Shown piece after piece: positions 32,570-41,026 of a stretch of DNA of 41,026 nucleotides. The position numbers and the translations under genes were made by a program. Below the pieces are notes generated by a model. That model was given only the letters and a program-made list of their open reading frames with translations, was not told where the DNA came from and did not search any database. Numbering within the stretch: position 1 is the first letter of the stretch; every line of letters starts with the position of its first letter. Source of the DNA: PNMQ01 sp964478775 (GTDB lineage Bacteria > Pseudomonadota > Alphaproteobacteria > Paracaedibacterales > CAIOTO01); assembly GCA_964478775.1 (NCBI GenBank), contig CAYZJC010000011.1:1-41026 (forward strand). Reading direction: 5' to 3'.

Positions 32570-35194
32570 CTATGTCACACTAGCTAAAATCGTTGAAATC
32601 AGACCGATTTCATTTGTTTTTTGATGCATCAAAGCTTGATCTGCCGCCCATAAGTCTGGCTTAGCTTGCTTAAATGCGTCGTTAGCTAATTTTTTTTCAA
32701 GATGCTTTACTTCATTATCCAACACAGCTTTTTTTTCTGCAAGAAGATTATGGATCGACGAGATAGATATATCATCTTGCAAAATAAGTGCAACATTCAA
32801 ACCATTAACCGTTACAGTAATGCCGGCCCCGTTGGGTGACAACTGGTCTAGTTTGGCAAGTTGTCTTACCCATAACCAGTGCTGGGAAATACGCATCGCC
32901 ATTTTTTCTTTTGCAGGCAAGGCTAATGAAACCTTTGCGCCTGCTTGCAAGCCAAGTAAGCCCTTTATCGAACGGAGCTCTGTCACAAACTGAATGACCC
33001 AGTCAATTTCTTCTTGTTCTTGACGATAGGCAATCGCATCCTTTGCAACTGGCAATAGTGACGTAATCAGTTTTTCAAAACCTTCATCTGCAAAAGCTTC
33101 AAAGATAGCTTGCGAAACAATTGGCATAACAGGGTTGATGGTGTTTAAAAATGAGATAAAGCACCACATTGCAGTTTTAGATGTTTCTTCTTTTGCGATA
33201 GGGTCGCTCAGCAAAATTTTCAAGCTTTCCACATACACATCACAAAAGTCACCCCAAAAATATTGATAAAGGGTATGTGACATGAGGTCAAAGCGGAAGG
33301 CTTCAATATGCTGTGATGCCTCATGGCACATTTTAACTGTTTGCGATACAATCCATGCATTAAGCGGGTGCTGCAGTGGCGCATTAGGGTCAAGTGGGTT
33401 AAAGCTTGCATCATAGCTTAAGTCATTCATCTTCAAGAACTTAGCGGCATTCCACATTTTAGTAATGAAGTTACGGCCATGTTCAACTAATGACTTTCCA
33501 ATCTTAACGTCTCTGCCAGGGCTTGCATACTTTGCCATCGTAAAGCGCACAGCATCAGCACCATAGGCATCAATCAATTCAAGCGGGTCAATGATGTTAC
33601 CTTTAGACTTCGACATCTTTTGGCCTTTTTCATCGCGGATAAGGGCGTGAATATAAACGGTTTTGAAAGGGACTTCTTTCATGAAGTGAATCCCCATCAT
33701 CATCATGCGGGCAACCCAAAAGAAGATAATATCAAACCCGGTGGTTAGCACTGACGTTGGGTAATAACGCTTTAATTCAGGCGTGTTATCTGGCCAGCCT
33801 AAAGTTGTAAAGGGCCAAAGGGCTGATGAAAACCAAGTGTCTAACACGTCGGTGTCGCGATTCAATATAACGTCATCACCACACACTTGCTTTGCTTGTG
33901 CTAAAGCTTCTTCTTGTGTTTGCGCAACGAAGATGTGCCCGTCTTGACTGTGCCATGCAGGTATTTGATGGCCCCACCAAATTTGACGTGAGATACACCA
34001 TGGCTGAATGTTACGAAGCCATTCAAAGTATGTGTTTTGCCACATTTCAGGAAAGAATTGTGTTTTGCCCTCTTCAACAGCCTTTAGTGCTGGTTCAGCT
34101 AAAATCTTAGCATCTAAAAACCATTGGTCAGTTAACCACGGTTGAATTTCAACGTTACTGCGTTCACTGTACGGCACTGTGTGACGTATCTTTTCTGTTT
34201 TAATGAGTTCTCCATTGGCCTCTAAGGCTTCTAATATTTTTTTGCGGGCAGCAGCAGCATTAAGACCAACATAGTCTGCCGGTGCTGGCGCAATAAAATG
34301 CCCTGTCGCATCGATTATGTTCATCATTTCAAGGTTATGACGTTTACCCACCTCAAAGTCATTCATATCATGACCTGGGGTGATTTTAACAGCACCTGTT
34401 CCTTTTGTTTGGTCACAGTATTCATCTGCTACAATAGGAATAAGCCTTCCTGTGATAGGAAGTTTAGCAAATCTACCAACAAGATGTTGATAGCGTTCAT
34501 CTTCCATATGGACAGCTATAGCGGTGTCACCAAATAAGGTTTCAGGGCGAGTTGTTGCCACTGTAATGACTTCATCACTACCGTCTATGGCATAAGCAAT
34601 GTACCACATATGCCCGTCTTGTTCACGGCTTTCAACTTCTAAGTCTGAAATAGCGGTTTGTAGTTTGGTGTCCCAGTTGACAAGGCGTTTGTCGCGGTAG
34701 ATAAGCCCTTCTTTGTGCAGTTCTACGAAGATTTTGGTAACAGCACGTGATAACCCTTCGTCCATCGTAAAGCGCGAACGCTGCCAGTCAGCTGAAATAC
34801 ACAAACGTCGTTTTTGATTTAAAATGGTATTACCTGACTGTTCTTTCCATTCCCAAACCTTTTCAATGAATTTTTCACGGCCAAGGTCATGGCGCGAAAG
34901 GCCTTGCGCAGCGAGTTGCCTTTCAACCACAATTTGGGTTGCGATACCAGCATGGTCTGTGCCTGGTTGCCATAACACGTCATACCCACGCTTTCTGTGA
35001 TAACGAATAAGAATATCTTGTAAGGTGTCATTTAAAGCATGGCCAAGGTGAAGGCTGCCTGTGACATTGGGCGGCGGCATCATAATGACATACGGTGGTT
35101 TGTCAGATGATAGCTTACATGAAAAATAGGTTTCACTTTGTTCGTAAATGCGTTGTTCGTAAAGTTTGGGGTCAAAGTGTTTATCTAAAGTCAT
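32570..35194 (-). CDS. valS: Valyl-tRNA synthetase
   Basis: Class I aminoacyl-tRNA synthetase charging tRNA-Val, with an editing domain that removes mischarged threonine. The 874-residue product has PPPNVTGSLHLGHALN (HIGH motif, residues 49-52), the editing-domain segment TVATTRPETLFGDTAIAVH, GxDIIFFWVARMMMMGIHF, the KMSKS loop (about 525-530) and the C-terminal coiled-coil arm (LAEKKAVLDNEVKHLEKKL). AGGA lies about 10 nt before the ATG. miaB ends 36 bp upstream on the same strand, so the two are probably cotranscribed. Confidence 0.97.
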   Translation of the reverse strand: MTLDKHFDPKLYEQRIYEQSETYFSCKLSSDKPPYVIMMPPPNVTGSLHLGHALNDTLQDILIRYHRKRGYDVLWQPGTDHAGIATQIVVERQLAAQGLSRHDLGREKFIEKVWEWKEQSGNTILNQKRRLCISADWQRSRFTMDEGLSRAVTKIFVELHKEGLIYRDKRLVNWDTKLQTAISDLEVESREQDGHMWYIAYAIDGSDEVITVATTRPETLFGDTAIAVHMEDERYQHLVGRFAKLPITGRLIPIVADEYCDQTKGTGAVKITPGHDMNDFEVGKRHNLEMMNIIDATGHFIAPAPADYVGLNAAAARKKILEALEANGELIKTEKIRHTVPYSERSNVEIQPWLTDQWFLDAKILAEPALKAVEEGKTQFFPEMWQNTYFEWLRNIQPWCISRQIWWGHQIPAWHSQDGHIFVAQTQEEALAQAKQVCGDDVILNRDTDVLDTWFSSALWPFTTLGWPDNTPELKRYYPTSVLTTGFDIIFFWVARMMMMGIHFMKEVPFKTVYIHALIRDEKGQKMSKSKGNIIDPLELIDAYGADAVRFTMAKYASPGRDVKIGKSLVEHGRNFITKMWNAAKFLKMNDLSYDASFNPLDPNAPLQHPLNAWIVSQTVKMCHEASQHIEAFRFDLMSHTLYQYFWGDFCDVYVESLKILLSDPIAKEETSKTAMWCFISFLNTINPVMPIVSQAIFEAFADEGFEKLITSLLPVAKDAIAYRQEQEEIDWVIQFVTELRSIKGLLGLQAGAKVSLALPAKEKMAMRISQHWLWVRQLAKLDQLSPNGAGITVTVNGLNVALILQDDISISSIHNLLAEKKAVLDNEVKHLEKKLANDAFKQAKPDLWAADQALMHQKTNEIGLISTILASVT

Positions 35195-35230
35195 GGGTTT
35201 ACGTTCCTTCTAAAATCTTACTTAAAATTG

Positions 35231-36610
35231 TTATGCAGCTTTGTCATTTAGCAATGGTGTGCCAGTTAAGCTGTTGGCAAAGGCTTTTTCAATGCGAACA
35301 TCCACAAATTCACCTTGCAAGCTATCATCACCATTAAAGTAAATCGATTGCATATAGGGGGTCTTGCCAGAAAGCTGACCTTCCTTTTTACCTGTTTTGT
35401 CAATTAAAACCGTTTGCACAGTGCCAAGACTTGCTTGGTTAAAAGCATATTGTTGTTCGTTAATAAGGGCTTGCAATTCTGCAAGGCGTTCAACTTTAAT
35501 GGCTTCTTCAATTTGTAAATCCATTAAGCCAGCGGGTGTGCCAGGGCGAATGCTATACTTAAAGGAATATGCTTGGGCATAATTGACAGCACGAACAAGT
35601 TCTAGTGTTTGTTTGTGGTCAAGGTCAGTCTCGCCTGGAAAGCCAACAATAAAGTCACTGGAAAAGGCCATGTCAGGGCGTGAAGTTCTTAAACTTTCAA
35701 TAATGCGTAAGTAGTCTGCTGCAGTGTGACGTCTGTTCATACGTTTTAAAACGCCATCGCTTCCAGACTGAACTGGTAAATGGAGAAACGGCATAAGGGA
35801 TGGGACATCTCCGTGGGCTTTAACTAAAAGTTCGTCCATGTCCATGGGGTGTGACGTTGTGTAACGTATACGTTTTAAACCATCAATTTCCGCAAGTTCA
35901 TAAATAAGACGTCCAAGGCCCCATTCTTGGTCAGCAGAATCGGGTGCAAGGCCATGGTAGGCATTCACGTTTTGGCCAAGCAATGTAATTTCCTTAGCAC
36001 CAATTTCAACAAGACGCTTAGCCTCTGTGATAATGTCTTTAGCGGGCCTTGAATATTCAGCGCCGCGTGTATAAGGCACCACACAAAACGTACAAAAATT
36101 ATCGCACCCTTCTTGCACAGAAAGGAAGGCCGATACGGTTGATGTTTGTGGTTGCGGCAAATGGTCAAACTTACTGATAGCTGGAAAGTCTGTATTGACA
36201 ATACCGATACCTTTTGTCACCCCTTGTTGTTCATCTTGTTTACGTTTCAGTTTTGCAATCATCTGCGGCAGTTCATGGTAAGATTGCGGTCCTACAACCA
36301 TGCTCACATAAGGGGCTTGTTTTAAAATTTCATCGCCTTCAGCTTGGGCAACGCACCCTGCAACAGCAATCACCATTTCTTGGTCATTAGCTTGTCGTTC
36401 GGTTTGGGCAATACGCAGACGACCAAGGTCTGAATACACTTTTTGTTCTGCCTTTTCACGAATGTGGCAGGTGTTTAAAATAGCCATATCGGCTTCTTGG
36501 GGAGTATCAGTCAAACTGTAACCAAGGGGCGTTAAAATATCAACCATACGGCTTGAATCGTAAATGTTCATTTGACAGCCATACGTTTTCATATAAAGTT
36601 TTTTTGACAT
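35231..36610 (-). CDS. miaB: tRNA-2-methylthio-N6-dimethylallyladenosine synthase
   Basis: Radical-SAM methylthiotransferase that converts i6A37 to ms2i6A37 in tRNAs reading UNN codons. The 459-residue protein has the auxiliary-cluster cysteines Cys12 (KTYGCQMN), Cys48 (LNTCHIREKAEQK) and Cys86 (VAGCVAQAE), and the radical-SAM CxxxCxxC at Cys169/173/176 (GCDNFCTFCVVPYTRG). VIVGFPGETD-like FIVGFPGETD and a C-terminal TRAM segment follow. A good ribosome site (AAGGG, 6 nt) precedes the ATG. The HIREKAEQK sequence is more typical of MiaB than of MtaB or RimO. Confidence 0.97.
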   Translation of the reverse strand: MSKKLYMKTYGCQMNIYDSSRMVDILTPLGYSLTDTPQEADMAILNTCHIREKAEQKVYSDLGRLRIAQTERQANDQEMVIAVAGCVAQAEGDEILKQAPYVSMVVGPQSYHELPQMIAKLKRKQDEQQGVTKGIGIVNTDFPAISKFDHLPQPQTSTVSAFLSVQEGCDNFCTFCVVPYTRGAEYSRPAKDIITEAKRLVEIGAKEITLLGQNVNAYHGLAPDSADQEWGLGRLIYELAEIDGLKRIRYTTSHPMDMDELLVKAHGDVPSLMPFLHLPVQSGSDGVLKRMNRRHTAADYLRIIESLRTSRPDMAFSSDFIVGFPGETDLDHKQTLELVRAVNYAQAYSFKYSIRPGTPAGLMDLQIEEAIKVERLAELQALINEQQYAFNQASLGTVQTVLIDKTGKKEGQLSGKTPYMQSIYFNGDDSLQGEFVDVRIEKAFANSLTGTPLLNDKAA

Positions 36611-36688
36611 CTTTAACCCTTAAATCTTATCTGTACGTTATTTGGGTTAATATAACATTTTTTGAACTTGATGAATAGAAAAAGATTA

Positions 36689-36717
36689 ACAATATTGAAG
36701 ATTAAAAATATATTCAA
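36689..36717 (-). promoter_or_regulatory. Possible promoter for miaB-valS
   Basis: Read on the minus strand, TTGAAT (36712-36717) and TATTGT (36689-36694) are 17 bp apart, about 80 bp before the miaB start, in a 150-bp AT-rich gap. The gap also holds the 10-bp palindrome ATGTATACAT (36728-36737). AT richness makes chance matches likely. Confidence 0.3.
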
Positions 36718-36760
36718 TTGACTTAACATGTATACATATTAATTATTTTAATATAATTTT

Positions 36761-37978
36761 TTATTCTAAATATAAAACAATACAATTTTTAATGAGTCCA
36801 TTTTCTTTTAAAAGCATTGCATACCAAAAAAATGCTTGGCAATTTTCTATTTGGTCATCCACAAAATAAATGGTTTCAATTGGCTTATCTTTAAATGCCC
36901 CTTTTTCCAAAATACGAATGATATATTCAAGGTAGTACCCTTTAGACGGAGCATTGTGCATATAATGTAATAAATTTTGGTAAAAATCTGTTTCTTTTAA
37001 GTGTGCGCACGCTTGTTTAAGTTGCGCAATTTTGTCGTTACATCTCAGACTTTCAATACTTCCTAAAATTAATTTATTAAAAATATTAACCTCAATTTCA
37101 TATGGGTCACGCGGGGCATGTCTATACAATACTTCACCTGTATAAAACACACCTCTATCGGGGAAAATATCTAGACCTTTTACACATTTTCCACCTATGC
37201 CTGGTGCATAAAGATGCCTTGTTTCACAAATGCGATAAAATGTCGCGCCATCAGGCTGGGCTTGATGAACGCTTGATTTTGCCCAAGCAAGCCCATGTGA
37301 AGCCTCCGTCGAAAATTGATAGTAGCGATCCTCAATGACTGGTGGATTAAAAGCCAACAGATCAATCTGTTTTTGGGGGTCTAAAATTTGCATCCATCCA
37401 TACTGTAAAAATGAATAGCCTCTTGTGAGCACGAAGACATTTTGCAAACGTGAACGCATTTCAAGAAAATAGTTTAAAAAATGCGGATTGTTAGGAATAA
37501 ACCACTTATTTTTATCTGTTTCATTAATGAGGCAGCCATCAAAGTCAAACATCACAATATCATTATCGGTTGCCCTGTCAAAAAAAGACCTTAACACCTT
37601 AATTTGATGCAGATGAAGCCTGTTAAAGAATTCTGGTAAGGGCTCATTTGGCAGGGGATTGATCTTCGTAATTTTAAGCATCATCCTTCCATAGTCTAAG
37701 TAGTCAAACTGTGGATGATGCCTCAATAATTTATACAAGACTTCAGGAATCAGTTTTGGTGTACTAGATTGCTGCAGCTCTTGTTGTGCTTGCACATATG
37801 TTTCATATTCTTCTTGGGCATACGTATTTTGCATAATGCACACTTTTGGTTGCCGTGTAATAGCCTGGTCACTCAAAGGGGCAAATGAAGTATCGCTTGA
37901 AAACGCAAACACCTGTGAGGGAAACATGATATTTAAAATTAAATTTAATAAAATTGTATATAAAAATGATAGAAACAT
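36761..37978 (-). CDS. Exported HAD-like protein, DUF2608 type
   Basis: 405 residues. The N-terminus is a signal peptide (FLYTILLNLILNIMF, cleavage likely after QVFA). Haloacid-dehalogenase-type motifs follow: IVMFDFDGCL (Asp145 and Asp147, motif I), VFVLTRG (Thr185, motif II), a Lys in IGGKCVKG (motif III candidate) and IYFVDDQIEN (Asp374-375, motif IV). This arrangement fits the DUF2608 family, known mainly from Legionella, Chlamydia-like and other intracellular bacteria (from memory). It is probably a phosphohydrolase acting in the periplasm or outside the cell; the substrate is unknown. The start has no strong ribosome site, so it could be shorter. Confidence 0.78.
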   Translation of the reverse strand: MFLSFLYTILLNLILNIMFPSQVFAFSSDTSFAPLSDQAITRQPKVCIMQNTYAQEEYETYVQAQQELQQSSTPKLIPEVLYKLLRHHPQFDYLDYGRMMLKITKINPLPNEPLPEFFNRLHLHQIKVLRSFFDRATDNDIVMFDFDGCLINETDKNKWFIPNNPHFLNYFLEMRSRLQNVFVLTRGYSFLQYGWMQILDPQKQIDLLAFNPPVIEDRYYQFSTEASHGLAWAKSSVHQAQPDGATFYRICETRHLYAPGIGGKCVKGLDIFPDRGVFYTGEVLYRHAPRDPYEIEVNIFNKLILGSIESLRCNDKIAQLKQACAHLKETDFYQNLLHYMHNAPSKGYYLEYIIRILEKGAFKDKPIETIYFVDDQIENCQAFFWYAMLLKENGLIKNCIVLYLE

Positions 37979-37997
37979 GCAGCTTTAAAACTTTCCG

Positions 37998-38228
37998 TTA
38001 AATGATAAATAAGATAAGAGAAGCTATAACCGTTACGATAAATGTGACAATCGTGGTTGTAAGAAGTTTAGATTTGATATTTGAAGATGCAGGTGCCCCA
38101 GCATCATTGCCTAGCTGAACGTGTTCGTCGCTTTTAATACCAATAGGCAAGATAACAAACAAAGCAATCCACCACGTGCAAACAAAAATAATAATAACAT
38201 TCATAATGGAAAGAGTCATTGTTGCCAT
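37998..38228 (-). CDS. DUF1467 family membrane protein
   Basis: 76 residues with two membrane helices (SIMNVIIIFVCTWWIALFVI and TTTIVTFIVTVIASLILFI). Between them is the family signature: LFVILPIGIKSDEH, then GNDAGAPASSNIKSKLLTTT. The family is small and largely confined to alphaproteobacteria, with unknown function. The gene begins 5 bp after the sixA-like stop, so the two are an operon. AAGG stands very close to the first ATG; the fourth codon is also ATG. Confidence 0.85.
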   Translation of the reverse strand: MATMTLSIMNVIIIFVCTWWIALFVILPIGIKSDEHVQLGNDAGAPASSNIKSKLLTTTIVTFIVTVIASLILFII

Positions 38229-38233
38229 TAGCC

Positions 38234-38719
38234 TTACATGTTAGGGTCGTATACTTTTTCAACAATCAAATTATAGGCAGAAATTTCATGCCATTTTGAC
38301 ACATTTGATTGTAGCACCACAATGCCACAAGTTGGAAAGGACTGAAACACTGAACTGTCAACCGCATTTAACACATTACCAATCGCAGGATTATGTCCAA
38401 TTAACATAATATATTTGTGAGTCGGTGGGGTTGTTTGAATTTTGTGCCATAAAATATCTGCACTGGCTTGATAAATGGAATCATCATATTGTTCCTTAAT
38501 GGAGACTGGCAAAAAAGGCCTTATACCTTCTAGTGTTTGACGTGTGCGTTTAACATTTGAACAAAGCACCAATGACAAACCTTCGAATTGATCTTTAATT
38601 TTATTTCTGATTGCATCAAGTTCGTGCATACCCGCCATAGTAATTGTACGATCACGGTCATTTTTACCGTATTGTTCTAGCTGGGCTGCGGCATGTCGCA
38701 TAAGGATGATTTTTAGCAT
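38234..38719 (-). CDS. SixA-like histidine phosphatase
   Basis: 161-residue member of the histidine phosphatase superfamily. The catalytic RH is Arg8-His9 (ILMRHAAA), with Arg58-type residue in VKRTRQT and the second His in LIGHNPAIG (His109). Compact single-domain size fits SixA, which in E. coli dephosphorylates phosphohistidine on PtsN/ArcB-type proteins; the substrate here is unknown. No ribosome site is evident before the ATG. It is divergent from dprA across about 108 bp. Confidence 0.88.
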   Translation of the reverse strand: MLKIILMRHAAAQLEQYGKNDRDRTITMAGMHELDAIRNKIKDQFEGLSLVLCSNVKRTRQTLEGIRPFLPVSIKEQYDDSIYQASADILWHKIQTTPPTHKYIMLIGHNPAIGNVLNAVDSSVFQSFPTCGIVVLQSNVSKWHEISAYNLIVEKVYDPNM

Positions 38720-38827
38720 GATAGTTACGCAATTTTAATAAAAATATACATACAATAATTGTATCAGTTGTTTTCTAGCAATTGCAATCTTATAATTTTT
38801 ACAAAACAGCACGTTAGGTGGGTTCAC

Positions 38828-40066
38828 ATGAGTCAAAAAAATACAATAGATCCAACGGCTGCATTGTGGATGTCTGTCCTGCGTCATAAAGGGGTTGGTC
38901 CCAAAACATTTTGGAAGATGTTTGAAAAAGATAGCAGCTTTAGCGATGCTTTGAAAGTTAATATTCAAAATGAAGTCTTACAATATGCCCAAAATGGCTT
39001 TGGAATTATACACACCCACGATTCCTTTTTTTCTCATTCATTGAGAGCGTTAGATGATTGCCCCCCTATTTTAAGTTATGCAGGCCATGTTGAAGCTATG
39101 CAACAACCAGCACTTGGCATTGTAGGCGCACGAAACGCCTCAATTGGGGGGATGAAGATTGCAAGACTAATGGCTTATGAGCTGAGCAAGTGTGGGTATA
39201 CCATTGTCTCTGGCATGGCACGCGGGATTGACGGCGCCGCCCATGAAGGTGCTCTTCTAGCTTTACAACACGCACAAGAAAATACGCAACATCCTAATAC
39301 GTTTGAAGAAAACCCAACCTTTGCTGACAAGAAAACAGGTCTCACAATTGCAGTGCTTGCAGGTGGAATTGACCAGCTATACCCACCCGAACACGCACGT
39401 CTTTACCAATCTATTCAAAAAAATGGTTGCGTTCTTGCAGAAATGCCTTTTTCAACGGCCCCCTCACCCACACTGTTTCCAAGACGCAATCGCATTATTG
39501 CGGGTCTATCTCAAGGACTCATCGTAATTGAAGCAGCAGAACGTTCTGGCACTTTAATTACAGCAGAATACGCGCTACATAACGGTAAAGATGTATTCGT
39601 TGTGCCAGGCTCACCTTTAGACCCCAGATCCAAAGGGGGAAATAAACTCATTAAGCAAGGCGCTATTCTTGTGGAAACTGCGCAAGACATTATAGATTAT
39701 TATGAAATGACTGCAGCTGTGCATAACGAGATTAATAAAAAGGCATCTTGTAGCGTTAATGAGGTCAGCAAGAAAAGCGCACCTATGTCGAAGAACAACC
39801 CTGAAACATATACGACGCTTCCTCAGCATATCAACCAGCAAGTTGAGCATATCAATAAATCTCTGATGGAAACCCCTCCCGTCCCTACGCACCCTTGGCT
39901 ATTTTCAATGGGGCTTGATAGTTTTTCAATTGATGACGTATTTGAATTAGCAAGGCACGAAAATAAAAACATCACAATGAATGCTTTCATGAAAGAACTC
40001 GCGATGATGGAAATGAATGACTTAATTATAAGACTTCCTGCCGGAATGATTCAGCGAAAATTATAG
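38828..40066 (+). CDS. dprA: DNA processing protein DprA
   Basis: Binds incoming single-stranded DNA and loads RecA during natural transformation. I choose the ATG at 38828 (AGGTGG upstream; the protein then begins with the family N-terminus) over the frame start at 38759, giving 412 residues. N-terminal SAM-like segment MSVLRHKGVGPKTFWKMFE; extended Rossmann core with GIVGARNASIGG, IVSGMARGIDGAAHEGAL, VLAGGIDQLYPPEH, FPRRNRIIAGLSQG and AAERSGTLITAEYAL; C-terminal winged-helix DprA_WH (FSIDDVFELARHENKN). A poorly conserved linker of about 60 residues joins them. Its presence hints at competence or at least a retained DNA-uptake/recombination role. Confidence 0.95.
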   Translation: MSQKNTIDPTAALWMSVLRHKGVGPKTFWKMFEKDSSFSDALKVNIQNEVLQYAQNGFGIIHTHDSFFSHSLRALDDCPPILSYAGHVEAMQQPALGIVGARNASIGGMKIARLMAYELSKCGYTIVSGMARGIDGAAHEGALLALQHAQENTQHPNTFEENPTFADKKTGLTIAVLAGGIDQLYPPEHARLYQSIQKNGCVLAEMPFSTAPSPTLFPRRNRIIAGLSQGLIVIEAAERSGTLITAEYALHNGKDVFVVPGSPLDPRSKGGNKLIKQGAILVETAQDIIDYYEMTAAVHNEINKKASCSVNEVSKKSAPMSKNNPETYTTLPQHINQQVEHINKSLMETPPVPTHPWLFSMGLDSFSIDDVFELARHENKNITMNAFMKELAMMEMNDLIIRLPAGMIQRKL

Positions 40067-40136
40067 CTTTCCACTTATTAGTGATGTTTAAACTATAAAA
40101 GGCAATTTGAAACAAAGAAGTATTTAAGGTATAAAA

Positions 40137-40161
40137 AAAGCCATCGCAAAGCGAAGGCTTT
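40137..40161. terminator. Bidirectional terminator between dprA and rplS
   Basis: AAAGCC-A-TCGC-AAA-GCGA-A-GGCTTT forms a stem with a single A-A mismatch. It has a seven-A run on the left and TTTTCTTC on the right, and serves the convergent dprA (plus) and trmD-rplS (minus) transcripts. Confidence 0.85.
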
Positions 40162-40192
40162 TCTTCATTTGACAAAAAATAAAGTATAAACT

Positions 40193-40591
40193 TTATTGTG
40201 CAGCTGTCTTTGAAACGCTTGCTGTAACTTTAACGTCACGGCGGCGTTCAGCAATACGTGCACGTTTTCCTGTCAAACCACGTAAATAGTATAGTTTTGC
40301 ACGACGTACATCACCTTGGCGAACCAATTCAATGCGAATGTTTGGTGAGTAAAGAGGAAACACACGTTCTACACCTTCACCATATGATAACTTACGTACG
40401 CGAAATGAAGAATTGATTCCACGATCTTTACGACCTAAAACCACACCTTCGTATGGCTGCACACGTTGTCTTTCGCCTTCAACCACTTTAACGTGAACGC
40501 GAACTGTGTCACCAGCACGAAAGTCTGGGATCAACTTGTCTTGCATCAATTTTATAATTTGTTCTTGCTCTAAAGACTGTAACAAATTCAT
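40193..40591 (-). CDS. rplS: Large ribosomal subunit protein bL19
   Basis: Structural protein at the 30S-50S interface. The 132-residue product has the family core: IPDFRAGDTVRVHVKVVEGERQR, YEGVVLGRKDRGINSSFRVRK, FPLYSPNI and VRRAKLYYLRGLTGKRARI. A strong ribosome site (AAAGGAG, 5 nt) precedes the ATG. It follows trmD by 48 bp on the same strand, the conserved rpsP-rimM-trmD-rplS order. Confidence 0.98.
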   Translation of the reverse strand: MNLLQSLEQEQIIKLMQDKLIPDFRAGDTVRVHVKVVEGERQRVQPYEGVVLGRKDRGINSSFRVRKLSYGEGVERVFPLYSPNIRIELVRQGDVRRAKLYYLRGLTGKRARIAERRRDVKVTASVSKTAAQ

Positions 40592-40639
40592 TTTCTACTC
40601 CTTTGGCAGTGAACTCAACCTATCAGTTACTAAAACTGA

Positions 40640-41026
40640 TCATTGGTCCTCCTGTAATAAATAGGCTTCCCATAAATCTGGGCGCCGTTCTTGGGTTATT
40701 TCTTCTGCTGATTTTTGTCGCCATGCGGCTATCTTTTGATGGTCACCTGACAGCAGAACTTCAGGCACGACCTTATTTTGCCAAATACGAGGTTTAGTAT
40801 ACTGCGAAAATTCTAATAAATCCAGCTCAAAACTCTCTGAAGTTGTTGCTTCTTCTTTCATGAGGACTCCTGGCAACACACGAATACATGCATCCAGTAA
40901 CACTTGCGCTGCAATTTCCCCCCCAGAGAGAACATAATCACCTATGCTAACCTCAATCAATCCGTGGGTTTCACGCCAACATTCAATCACGCGATCATCC
41001 ACACCCTCATATCTTCCACACAAGAT
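40640..41026 (-). CDS. trmD: tRNA (guanine37-N1)-methyltransferase, C-terminal part (5' end outside the window)
   Basis: SPOUT methyltransferase forming m1G37, which prevents +1 frameshifting. About 128 C-terminal residues are visible: ILCGRYEGVDDRV (cofactor-binding knot), the GDYVLSGGE motif, a linker, and PEVLLSGDHQKIAAWRQ with RRPDLWEAY at the end. The frame is open to the window edge, so the apparent TTG start there is not real. It is the upstream member of the trmD-rplS operon. Confidence 0.97.
   Translation of the reverse strand: MLCGRYEGVDDRVIECWRETHGLIEVSIGDYVLSGGEIAAQVLLDACIRVLPGVLMKEEATTSESFELDLLEFSQYTKPRIWQNKVVPEVLLSGDHQKIAAWRQKSAEEITQERRPDLWEAYLLQEDQ

Overview
The window looks like an AT-rich alphaproteobacterial chromosome segment, most likely from a host-associated lineage such as Holosporales or a relative. 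This placement is an inference. It rests on an alphaproteobacterial-type IF2 N-terminus, the dapA-smpB pair, a DUF1467 protein, the trmD-rplS pair, an exported DUF2608-type HAD protein and an unusually large investment in surface proteins. No tRNA, rRNA, CRISPR array, transposase or integrase was recognised.

Layout. (1) Bases 1-8430, plus strand, are housekeeping: infB (5' end outside the window), rbfA, alr, dapA, smpB, an MlaE-type lipid-transport permease broken by 10 Ns, and a rubrerythrin/Fe-S oxidoreductase pair. (2) Bases 8485-32553 are an accessory surface-protein block. Two giant genes are divergently transcribed from a 217-bp gap: a 4138-codon PATR-repeat protein (minus) and a PATR/Ig-repeat protein of at least about 2458 residues (plus), the latter interrupted by a 100-N assembly gap. 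Next come an inverse-autotransporter (intimin-type) outer-membrane barrel carrying a helical cargo, then two orphan exported proteins. (3) Bases 32570-41026 return to core genes: valS, miaB, a DUF2608 HAD protein, a DUF1467 membrane protein, a SixA-like phosphatase (all minus), dprA (plus), then rplS and trmD (minus, 5' end of trmD outside the window).

The most striking content is the surface block. Both giants are built from passenger-type beta repeats (PATR) mixed with cadherin/Ig-like domains, yet neither ends in an autotransporter barrel. A three-part cassette (two cadherin-like domains, a roughly 90-residue linker with a P-[LI]-x-D-L-x-G signature, then PATR repeats) occurs once in the first giant and twice in the second, so the two are paralogous mosaics. 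The only outer-membrane barrel nearby belongs to the separate type Ve (inverse autotransporter) protein, whose cargo is not Ig-like and carries a stretch resembling a eukaryotic ubiquitin-interacting motif. Whether the three proteins form one secretion/adhesion system is a hypothesis only.

The 100-N gap falls inside a tandem array of 273-bp repeats. Repeat phase shows that at least 132 bp (or 132 plus multiples of 273) are missing there, and either length restores one reading frame, so the two apparent ORFs are one gene.
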